Below are positions 24,221 to 32,102 of a stretch of DNA of 34,057 bases, piece by piece (the first letter of the stretch is position 1; each line of letters opens with the position of its first letter). The notes beneath the pieces are model-generated. The model saw nothing but the letters and a program-made list of their open reading frames with translations, was not told where the DNA came from and ran no database searches. This DNA is from Gemmata massiliana (lineage in GTDB: Bacteria; Planctomycetota; Planctomycetia; Gemmatales; Gemmataceae): NCBI GenBank assembly GCA_000531095.1, contig HG799466.1:807694-841750 (forward strand), given 5' to 3'. Made by a program: the position numbers and the translations under genes.

Positions 24221-24689
24221 GGAGTTGGCTCCCGAGGGGCAAAGGTTACCTGTCTGTCGGCCACGTTTATTTGCGTCCGGCCGACGCAGTAATAATTCCG
24301 AAGTGCCTGATCGAAATGTGACGTCTGCCGAAAGAAATAATCGCCTGTGATGGGCTGTGCTTCTTGGTGAGCGGAAGCATTTTTCGAACTAACCACGTAA
24401 GAAGATCGCTGGCAGAACCGGCAGCTTCAGAGGGGCTCTCGTCTAGTTGGCAGCGGGTATGTGGAGATAAAGCAAATAAGAGACTGTCCCATAAGTTGAT
24501 GGGCGTTCAGAACAATGGCCGAGATCGGAGCGATTTTTCTCGGGCTTTTTCGCTACTTAGTCCTTCGGTATACTGGGCGCCTGTCAACCTATGGGACGGT
24601 CTCTAAGAAAAACTGTGATATTTTACTGACAAAACATCTTGCATATCGCACAAGTTGATTAGCGTGTACCTTACGGTGCATGCTGTGGT
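24221..24689. other. Divergent intergenic region
   Basis: This 469-base spacer lies between the leftward operon (start 24220) and the rightward gene at 24690. It must contain the operon promoter near 24221-24320 and a promoter for the 237-residue gene. The MITE occupies 24480-24603. The rest is lower in GC than its neighbours; I see no RNA gene or clear promoter boxes. Confidence 0.5.
24480..24603. mobile_element. 124-bp MITE with TAA target duplications
   Basis: The ends are inverted repeats of about 20 bp: GAGACTGTCCCATAAGTTGA at 24480-24499, and the right end read in reverse is GAGACCGTCCCATAGGTTGA (18 of 20). A direct TAA flanks the element on both sides (24477-24479 and 24604-24606). 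The interior has no coding capacity. A three-base TNA target duplication and GAGAC...GTCCC ends fit a non-autonomous relative of an IS5-family element. The transposase source is not in the window. Confidence 0.82.
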
Positions 24690-25403
24690 ATGAGCCCAAT
24701 CGATCAAGATAATAAAATCTATAAGCAAACTGTAGCAAAACAGACACACCAGCCCTCTCAACCATCGCCGGCCGAGCCTGCGACCTCGCTGACGGATTCG
24801 GTCCTCGCCGATGCCCGCGGACCGAGCCTCGCGATGATGGAGGATTCAATACGGGCGGCGCTCGCAACCGCCCTCTCCGCTGCGATCGAGAGCCGCGAGC
24901 CGATCGACCCCTCGGTCTGGGCCGACAAGGAATTTGCAACCGGCGTCGCGAGATTGCCGAAGTGGGCCCACCACGACCCGTCGTTGCCCCATAACGTGCG
25001 GATGATGAACGAGGCGGTCGACTTGGTGATGGCCCAGTTCGAGAGCCTGCGGGAGTCTGGCCAGCCGCTACCGAAAACGTTGAGCCAAGAGTCTGACAGC
25101 GACGTTGCTACTGTATCCGGCAAATCTCCGGATCTCGGTTGCAAGCTGGTCGACAATTCTGGTTTTCTCGATGATGAGGCGTACGCTCGGATCGACGCCG
25201 CAGTTCAGCGCAGTATCGATAACGGAGAGCCGCCGGACCTGTCACACCGGAGGGACGACGGACCCGACCCGCTTGGCATCGACTGGGCGTGGGCCGGAGG
25301 ACCGACGCCGGTTGACATACAAGCGGTAACTGCCGAGCCGGGTACAGGTGCTACCGTACCTAGTCTCCGCCCGCCCTACGTTTTCAAGATCGACGAGAAG
25401 TGA
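24690..25403 (+). CDS. Hypothetical protein carrying the duplicated DDEAYARID module
   Basis: A 237-residue, soluble, acidic protein. Residues about 50-120 are helical (MEDSIRAALATALSAAIESR, then PIDPSVWADKEFATGVARLP). Residues 156-203 form a module (SGFLDDEAYARIDAAVQRSI, DNGEPPDLSHRRDDGPDP, LGIDWAWAG) also found almost unchanged in the membrane protein starting at 26871. The rest of the two proteins is unrelated. I recognise no known domain. ATG at 24690 has no clear Shine-Dalgarno. The module may be an interaction tag shared by partners of one signalling system. Confidence 0.65.
   Translation: MSPIDQDNKIYKQTVAKQTHQPSQPSPAEPATSLTDSVLADARGPSLAMMEDSIRAALATALSAAIESREPIDPSVWADKEFATGVARLPKWAHHDPSLPHNVRMMNEAVDLVMAQFESLRESGQPLPKTLSQESDSDVATVSGKSPDLGCKLVDNSGFLDDEAYARIDAAVQRSIDNGEPPDLSHRRDDGPDPLGIDWAWAGGPTPVDIQAVTAEPGTGATVPSLRPPYVFKIDEK
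25156..25297 (+). repeat. 142-bp coding repeat, copy A
   Basis: Positions 25156-25297 match 26914-27055 at 141 of 142 bases; the one difference (25242 T, 27000 A) changes Ser to Thr in the encoded module. Both copies are in the reading frame of their gene. Near-identity at DNA level, in genes that otherwise differ, points to recent duplication or gene conversion. Confidence 0.93.
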
Positions 25404-25798
25404 CTGGCGGAGTACAAGCGGTGAAAGGCCGGTGGCCCGCTCCCAACGGACGGCCGACGGACTTGACCCGATCGGCATCAGTTGGGCGTGGGCGGAGAAA
25501 TGCCGAGCGCTTGGGCTCCGGAGCGTGTTCAGGCATAGCCAAGGGCGCGAAACGACAGTGCATCCGGGCGCTCCCGATGCTGCAGGTGATGGGCACGGCA
25601 CAGAGTCGTCAATCCGCCACGGTAAAGCGGCCGGGTTTAGAGAGCACCGCGTCTAGAGATGTGTAGGCTCATGGGTAATGAGGTTTCGGAACAACGAGCC
25701 ACTGGAAGGGGCGAGATTGATGGGTCCCATCGGTCACGGCATTTCCGCTAAAGTGCGCCGCTTGTGGCGCCGCCCATCGCACGCGCAAATGGCAATAC
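25404..25798. other. Intergenic region with a decayed third module copy
   Basis: No intact gene is visible. At 25455-25496 the sequence (CGACGGACTTGACCCGATCG onward) is a degenerate copy of the last third of the 142-bp module and encodes LDPIGISWAWAE, against PDPLGIDWAWAG in the good copies. Coding-like text continues for a few dozen codons and then stops, so a decayed gene carrying the same module probably lay here. Confidence 0.5.
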
Positions 25799-26893
25799 GT
25801 GAAACTTAATGCACCACGAAAAGGTTTGAGTGCAGGCCACTGGGCGCCAAATTTCCTATTGAAGCTGGCGGGGGAGTCCAAACTTCCAACTGGATGGCCT
25901 TTAGTGCCCGACGATCTTTTGACTGAATCCTCTCGGATCGCGGAGCTGATCAGTCTCCCGGTGGGCTGGTGCCGGCGCGGGCTGGAACACATTTACACAG
26001 ATGATATCAGCGGGGCCGTCGGCGGTGAGACGCAACGGCAACAGAAAAATTTGCGCAGGCGCAATGAACGGGGGGATGAGTCCATTCAGTGGGGTCCCTA
26101 CTCAGAGGCGGAAGTGAGAAGGCGGTCGTCATACTTGTTCGCTTCGAAGAAGATTCGTCGGTACCTGCTCGAATCGATCTCGGTTGAATGCTGGGTGGCG
26201 ATACTCCGTCACGCCTCAAAAAAGAAACCAACCGATCTGAAACCCCCGGACACCGAGGATTATCGCATCTGGCGAGAGTCACGCGATGGGCTCGCAGACA
26301 AATCCGACGCCCAGGTGCGCCTTTTATGGATCCAGCGACAGATTGGACTGCGCCTTGGGACCGACGAAACCAATATCGGACGATGGGAGAGAGGTGAGAC
26401 CGTACCCGGTGGCGATAAAGTGCTCGGCGCAGTTTTAATCGCTCTCCAAGCAGAGATCACAAGTATCGAATTTCCGGACCGCAAGGACATATTGTCTGCC
26501 GCTGCCGCTCGTACCCTCTCCCACATCGGCACCTGGGTGTACGAACAGAAGCAACGAAACGCTGCGAGTTTAGCAGGCGCCCCGCCCCAGGGTATGCCCT
26601 CGTTGCACGAAATTGCCATCGTGCGTGAGGCGTTGCGAGATAAATATTCTGAAGATCTATCGGAAGAAACGCCTTCCGCAGACGCCATGTCTAGAATTGA
26701 GATTTTGCTCGAGAGGGTTTCTAATATAATAGTCAAAAAATATCCGGAAATTAAAATAAAAAGCTCACGAGATGTTCACTCGATTGCAAAAAAATGGTGT
26801 ACCTCTTACGTAATTTTCCGGATCGGGCTCGTCTGCGGTTGGCCACACCCTCAAACGTGGAACTGGAATAATGTCGATGCCAACGGACGATGA
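25799..26893 (+). CDS. XRE-like HTH regulator, 364 residues
   Basis: The only recognisable domain is an XRE-type helix-turn-helix at about residues 172-216 (VRLLWIQRQIGLRLGTDETN, IGRWERGETVPGGDKVLGAV). The N-terminal part (AELISLPVGWCRRGLEHIYT, ASKKIRRYLLESISVECWVA) and the C-terminal helical region have no family I know. GTG at 25799 is the first start but lacks a good ribosome-binding site, so the true start may be later. The 3' end (about 26640-26810) is much richer in A+T than anything nearby, hinting at different ancestry. The last 23 bases overlap the next gene, suggesting coupling. Role: probable transcriptional regulator of this cluster. Confidence 0.62.
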   Translation: MKLNAPRKGLSAGHWAPNFLLKLAGESKLPTGWPLVPDDLLTESSRIAELISLPVGWCRRGLEHIYTDDISGAVGGETQRQQKNLRRRNERGDESIQWGPYSEAEVRRRSSYLFASKKIRRYLLESISVECWVAILRHASKKKPTDLKPPDTEDYRIWRESRDGLADKSDAQVRLLWIQRQIGLRLGTDETNIGRWERGETVPGGDKVLGAVLIALQAEITSIEFPDRKDILSAAAARTLSHIGTWVYEQKQRNAASLAGAPPQGMPSLHEIAIVREALRDKYSEDLSEETPSADAMSRIEILLERVSNIIVKKYPEIKIKSSRDVHSIAKKWCTSYVIFRIGLVCGWPHPQTWNWNNVDANGR

Positions 26894-27644
26894 CTCAGAT
26901 CCCAATGTGGGTGATTCTGGTTTTCTCGATGATGAGGCGTACGCTCGGATCGACGCCGCAGTTCAGCGCAGTATCGATAACGGAGAGCCGCCGGACCTGA
27001 CACACCGGAGGGACGACGGACCCGACCCGCTTGGCATCGACTGGGCGTGGGCCGGTGCAAAACTGGAGGTCGGTTCGCTCGGGGAACCGACCCCACCCAC
27101 CAAACCATCCACCGCAACCGCTCGGCCGACTCGCGCACGGAACCGATCCAAGTATCTCCTCCCAGCAGCGCTTGCCGCAAGCATTGCTTTTGCGATTGTG
27201 GCGTGGGCAATTCTGCGCCCCCGTGACGAGGGACCGGAGACGGTCGGGCTCGATGTGAAACCGAGCAAAATTCAGCTCTTCGGCACTGAGCAGCCACAGC
27301 CAACTTTCGAGAGGAGTCCACTGTCCGGGTTCGTTGCCGCTGTGACGGTATCTCGGACGGGGGACGTGCAAGTGTGGCCGGCCGAAGGCGACCGGCCCGG
27401 TGTGCCGGTCGCGATCCGAAAAAGTGATCCGGCACGGATCGGGCCTCTCGCGGGCGACATCGAATATGTCGTTGTCGCCGTGACCGAGCAGCCCGCAACG
27501 GCAACTCTGATGCAACAGTTCCGCGGGACAGCGATAAGTGCCGAACAGCGGCCGGAACTCTCGGCACGAATCGCCGAAGTATTACGATCGCAGAATTACA
27601 AAAACATCGCCATCGGTCGCGCCGACTACACGCCTGGCCGTTGA
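26871..27644 (+). CDS. Single-pass membrane protein with the duplicated module (anti-sigma-like layout)
   Basis: A 257-residue protein. The N-terminal module (residues about 15-62: DSGFLDDEAYARIDAAVQRS, IDNGEPPDLTHRRDDGPDPL, GIDWAWAG) is nearly identical to that of the protein from 24690. A proline/threonine linker and an arginine-rich patch (RPTRARNRSK) lead to one transmembrane helix (about 95-115, YLLPAALAASIAFAIVAWAI). The extracytoplasmic part (about 140-257: GFVAAVTVSRTGDVQVWPAE, EYVVVAVTEQPATATLMQQF) is a small beta-rich domain. A cytoplasmic tail, helix and outer domain resemble anti-sigma factors or signal receptors, and a TPR-CHAT protease is encoded convergently next door. Substrate or sensor roles are inference. 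Confidence 0.72.
   Translation: MSMPTDDDSDPNVGDSGFLDDEAYARIDAAVQRSIDNGEPPDLTHRRDDGPDPLGIDWAWAGAKLEVGSLGEPTPPTKPSTATARPTRARNRSKYLLPAALAASIAFAIVAWAILRPRDEGPETVGLDVKPSKIQLFGTEQPQPTFERSPLSGFVAAVTVSRTGDVQVWPAEGDRPGVPVAIRKSDPARIGPLAGDIEYVVVAVTEQPATATLMQQFRGTAISAEQRPELSARIAEVLRSQNYKNIAIGRADYTPGR
26914..27055 (+). repeat. 142-bp coding repeat, copy B
   Basis: This is the second copy of the module at 25156-25297, in frame in the membrane-protein gene and encoding its cytoplasmic N-terminus. Sequence before 26914 and after 27055 shows no further similarity between the two genes. Confidence 0.93.
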
Positions 27645-30600
27645 GTGCGCTTGCGTCGGACACGCCAGATGCCTGCCGCACACATCAACGCTATCGCGAC
27701 TAGCACTAACGTTGCTGCTATCGCGATCCGGCCGCCCGCTCCCGGCTGGCGGTTTTCTTCCGCTTCATTCAATTGTTGAGCGACCGGATCATTGCGGCCC
27801 GATAGATCCCCTGGGTCTCCGCTCATCACCCATCCTGCCCAATAAATTGGCGGCATCGGTTGAGGGCCCGCACATCGCCTCAGTGCCAGCTGTGCGTTTC
27901 GCAGCGCCACCAGTTTTTGCCCCTCACCGTGGGCCCAGAGGTTCTTGTAGAACTCGGCCATCAGCGCCCGCGTCTCCACGACCGGAACCTTCCACAGGCC
28001 TGACACCGTAGTGCGCGCGCCTGCGCCCTGGAGGGCTTGCTGAAGAGCCAGGGAACCCGCGTTGGGGACGACATCTCCGACCCCGCTCTCGCACACCGCG
28101 AGCGTAAACAAGTCAACCCCATGCAGGTCCAAGGCCGCGAGTTCCTCGCCAGTTAGCACCCCCCTGGAGGATTCGTTCGCGCGGTCGAGCGCGAGCCCGG
28201 CACGAAATTCAGAACTTTGCAGGAGGCCGTCGAGCTTTAGCGCCGCGTCCTTCGCTTCCTTTTTGTCGCTCCTCGGCCAGTTCGATTCGTTAAAGGGCGT
28301 CCAAAAGCCGTGGGTTTCAAGGTGCACGTACTTGTACCGCGGCCCTCCGCGGCCCGGGTCAAACGCCCCGCGGATGTTGTCGACGGACGCCTCCTCCCCT
28401 TTCAAAAACTTGGGCCGCGGCGCCGCGGGCGAGGACCGGCGAAACCCCTCCACCAGGGCCTCAAGGTGCTCTTTCGCGCCGTGGGCCTGTAGCGGGGTAA
28501 ATGCCATGCGCTCCAAACCCGGGCGCACAGGGCCGTAGTTCACGAGCCCGACCACTAGGGCCCCGCCCCCACTGTTTTGTTTCGGCCGTGAGGTGCGGCG
28601 GAGCCATTGCTGGACTGAGGTCGCGTACCCGAACACGTACTCGTCGAGAAGCACGGATTCTGGCTTACCTGAATCACCGGGGAGTGCGGAAAAGGGAAGG
28701 CCGCTGACGGGTCCTTCGGGGGACACAATCACCGTTACGACACCCTTGAGGTGCGGTCTCAACGGCTGCCATAGGAGGTCGGAAAGTGCACGACCCGAGG
28801 CCGGGACCTGTCCCGCCGCGACAGTTTTTCGCCAGAGCGTGATCGCTTCCGAGATTGGCTTCTGTGGGCCCAGCGCAACGACCACCGGATCGTGGCCGCG
28901 CCGGAGCACAAAGGCGAGCATCCGAGTTTCGAAGTTCAACCTTCCCGGGACCTGCTCTTCGAGTTGGTGCCGGTACGCCACGTAGTCGATAACTGCGGCA
29001 TCCGTCGGAAGTCGATCACGGATCGTCCGGACAACATCCGCTGATACTTGCCGCGGGGCCCACCAAATTCGGAAAGCCGCACCTCTAACTGCTCTTTGTC
29101 CCGGAGGTACCCTCTCAGGGCAACGTGCTCCGGTCCGTTCCCGTCTACGGCCTTCTCCGTGAGCGCCTTAATCACCGCGCATTTCGCAAGGTACTCGTCG
29201 ACCAACCGCTGGGCCGACGGGTGCTCGCGGGCGAGGCGCTCCGCTTCGGTGCGTGAGTTAAAATGGCCCTTAAGGGAGGCGACCACCGGGTACAGTTCTG
29301 CTGCGGGCTTGTTGTGACTGACCGCCCACGTGAGGTAGGTATCGACGAACGAGGCTTCGCCCAGAAGGAACACGAGCCGTTGCCGCTTGCTCAGAGCGTC
29401 GAAGCTGTTGTCCCGCGCTGCCTGCGACTTTTGGGCCGCGCCCCGCATGCGTGCAAGTGCCTCATCGCGACGGCCCAGTTTCATTTGCGCGATCGCCGCG
29501 TTCCCTTCCAAGTTTAAAACCGACGGATGGGTATCTGGCAGCCTCTTGAGCAAATTTACAACGGCGCCTTCAAACAATCGCAGGGCTTCCTCCGGGTGGC
29601 CCAAATGAAGGTGGACCGTACCAAGGCTGCTGTTCAACTCGCTGTAGTAAGGATGGCTCGAGTCGAGCCCCGCCTTGTAGTAGCGGAGGGCGGTCTCGTA
29701 TTCGGTTAGCGCCGTTTCGAGCTTTCCGGCCGCGGCGTACGCGTCACCCAGGTTGAAATGGCTCCGGCCGATCAGGGTGTCGTTTTTCACCGGTCCGTTT
29801 TCGAACTGCTTGCGTCGAAGCGCAAGAGCGCGACTGTGGCACTGAATTGCGGCGTCGCTGTCCGCCTCAGAGTTCAGCATCCGGGCCCGCTTACTGTGTA
29901 ACATTCCGAGATTGTTAAACACATCGGCATGAGCCAGCAGGTTGCCACCGCGGAGACTCCTTTCTGCCTCGTTGTAATAGTTGACCGCCGTGTCGAAATC
30001 GTCGAGGTCTACGTAGAGCGAAGCAAAGTTCCTGAGAATGACAGCCCGTTGGGCTGGGTCAGCCGGGATACACTGCGCGTGGACGCTCAGCGCCTGGTTG
30101 TACAGCCGCACCGCTTCGGCGTGGCGGCCCTGCTGCGCGACCGCTCCGGCAAGGTTGCAGAGGGTTACAGCGTGTGCCGCACGCATTTCTTCACCCCCCT
30201 TGGAAAACGCTGCCTCCCCCTCCCGTAACTCACGAGCCGCCGCCTCCAAGTTTCCGACGGTCTTGTACGCCGTACCAAGGTTGACCGCCACAAGGGCATA
30301 CTGATCGTTCGATTCCGTGAGCGTTTTGGCCACGATGTGTTTGGCACGCTGGAGCTTCGCGATCGCGGAGTCGTAGCGCCCAAGGGTGACGTCTTGTGTG
30401 CCCTGATCGTGGAGCACCATGGCGAACAGCGGGTGCTCCTCCCCGACCAGTGCGCGCGCGATCTTGGCCGCCCGGTCGAGCGACTCGGCGGCTTCGTGAA
30501 ACTCGTGGGCCGCACTCAAGTACCTGCCCAGTTTAACGAGGCCGGTGACGAACTCCGTGTTATCGGGACCGGTGACCCTCTCCACAATCTGCAGATGGAT

Positions 30601-31128
30601 CCTCTGGACTTTCGCCGCTGCGGGGTGTTTTCCCGCTGCGGCCAGGTCTGACGCCTCCTGGAACTTGGCACCGGCCGTGACCAGTTCCACGCGCTGGGGA
30701 CGTTCAAGTTTCGCGCACGCCTGGGCCTCTAGCAACTCCAGCCTCGCGGTGACAATATGACAGTTTCTTGATTCGTCAAATAAGGCGTTCCGTGCGTCCA
30801 GGATTTTTTGACGGAACTCCACCGCCGTCTCGAACTCGCCGAACAGAGAGGCCGTCTGTGCGGCTTCGGTACAGGTAGCGATCCGCTGTTCGCTCAAGGG
30901 ACCAAACAGCGTGCTCTCGAGCTCCGCTTTGCGGCGGAACAGCGGCGCGGCCTTTCGGTATTCGTACTTGCGAATGAATCCGGCGATTTCACTGGCGAGC
31001 TTCAACCGCTCCTCGACCGGATCGGCAGCCTGTCCCGAATGGGGGATGAGGATCAGGGCCGCCAGTGGGAACGTTACTGCCAAAACGGCTTGTCGAATTG
31101 AAGGCCTTACGGTGCGCGTCGTTGGCAT
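27626..31128 (-). CDS. TPR-CHAT protease, membrane-anchored, one frameshift
   Basis: About 1167 residues when the frame is repaired. ATG at 31128 gives a signal peptide (IRQAVLAVTFPLAALILI); the longer start at 31209 is less likely. Tetratricopeptide repeats fill roughly the first 600 residues (AVNLGTAYKTVGNLEAAARE, FNLGDAYAAAGKLETALTEY). A CHAT caspase-like domain follows with an apparently complete dyad: His in YVHLETHGFW (codon 28310-28312) and Cys in LFTLAVCESGVGD (codon 28091-28093). A transmembrane helix near the C-terminus (IAIAATLVLVAIALMCAAGI) ends in a basic tail. The frame breaks near 29049-29056: LSEFGGPRG must join QVSADVVRTIRDRLPTDAAV, which needs one extra base at a short G/C run. 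Its end overlaps the convergent membrane-protein gene by 19 bases. CHAT proteases cleave partner proteins after a TPR-sensed cue; the partner here is unknown. Confidence 0.85.
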
Positions 31129-31401
31129 AAAGCTGAAAGGTTTTTGGGCGGCGTGAGCCGGTAGCGCAAGTGAAGCCGCGTCCGAAGCGGCGCGGCGGTC
31201 AAGGCGCACGACGTCGTGCGCTACTCCAGTGCGAGGCAGGAACCATCAAATGTCTTCGCCTTTCGGTCACCTCGACTTGAGGAATCCCCGTAGAGAGGAT
31301 CGCTCCTAGCGTCGCTGCACGTGTGCAGCGAGAGAATTTTCGGTTTTCAGTTTACTCCCTTCGTGGCCCGATTCGCCCAAACTCGAACGGAGAAAATCGT
31401 G
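31129..31401. promoter_or_regulatory. Divergent promoter region between TPR-CHAT and sigma factor genes
   Basis: This 273-base stretch separates the leftward TPR-CHAT gene from the rightward sigma factor gene, so both promoters should lie here. The sigma gene has GGAG upstream of ATG 31402. I see no canonical -35/-10 pair that stands out. Mutual control, with the sigma factor reading one or both promoters, is a reasonable guess. Confidence 0.4.
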
Positions 31402-32046
31402 ATGTCCCCCAAGACTCAGTCTCTCGAGACGAACGACCTGACCGCACTGCTCGCATCACTTGCTACGAAAATCGGCATCGGAACCATGCGCATCGGTCCC
31501 GATGCCGAGGCCGCTTACCGGTGGCTGCGTGGCGAGATCTTGGCGACGGTGCTCTTTTTCGCCACTCGCTCCGGCTTTGCTCAACTGGCTGAAGATGCCT
31601 TCCACGAGGTGCTCATCCAAGCCATCCTAGCGAGTGACAAGTACGAACCCGGAGCCGTGGGTCACAAGGGATATTTTCGCAACCTGGCTAAGCTTAAGAT
31701 GCTGACTTGGGTTGCGCGCGAGAAGCAGCTCATTAAACGCTCGAGCGCCATGTTGGGGGCCCTCGCATCGCGCCCTTCAACCAGCGATCGCGCGGATGAA
31801 CGACTGGTGCTGCTCGAGGGCGCGATCCAACAACTGAGCGCCAGTGACCAATTGCTGGTCCGCCTTATGCTGCAGGACCTGTCAACAGCAGAGATCGCGA
31901 CGTCCTTGGGATCCACGCGAGAGGCAGTTCGACAGCGGAGGGCTCGCCTCTCGCGAACTCTTCGCGAGCTCTTGAACCCACAGGCTGTTTTCGGTTCGGG
32001 TGCCGACAAGCACGGGGGCGAGCCTTTCGCGACTGCGGCTATTTAA
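31402..32046 (+). CDS. ECF-like sigma-70 family factor
   Basis: A 214-residue sigma factor. Region 2-like sequence lies at about residues 40-105 (AYRWLRGEILATVLFFATRS, LAEDAFHEVLIQAILASDKY, GYFRNLAKLKMLTWVAREKQ); region 4-like sequence at about 135-195 (IQQLSASDQLLVRLMLQDLS, TAEIATSLGSTREAVRQRRA, RLSRTLREL) with a clear HTH. It directs RNA polymerase to a set of promoters, probably including the divergent TPR-CHAT gene. ATG at 31402 follows GGAG and matches the usual length; the frame is open to 31321. No classical anti-sigma gene is adjacent, but the membrane protein at 26871 has a suitable layout. Confidence 0.85.
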   Translation: MSPKTQSLETNDLTALLASLATKIGIGTMRIGPDAEAAYRWLRGEILATVLFFATRSGFAQLAEDAFHEVLIQAILASDKYEPGAVGHKGYFRNLAKLKMLTWVAREKQLIKRSSAMLGALASRPSTSDRADERLVLLEGAIQQLSASDQLLVRLMLQDLSTAEIATSLGSTREAVRQRRARLSRTLRELLNPQAVFGSGADKHGGEPFATAAI

Positions 32047-32056
32047 CAATTTTTGC

Positions 32057-32095
32057 GGCGGACGAGCCGGCACCTTCTTGCCCTACTCGTCCGCC
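32057..32095. terminator. Possible bidirectional hairpin between sigma factor and RepA genes
   Basis: A perfect ten-pair stem (GGCGGACGAG at 32057-32066 with CTCGTCCGCC at 32086-32095) lies between two convergent genes. There is no U-tract after the stem on either strand, so it is a weak intrinsic terminator at best, or an mRNA-end stabilising hairpin. Confidence 0.5.
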
Positions 32096-32102
32096 GTGCC
32101 TG

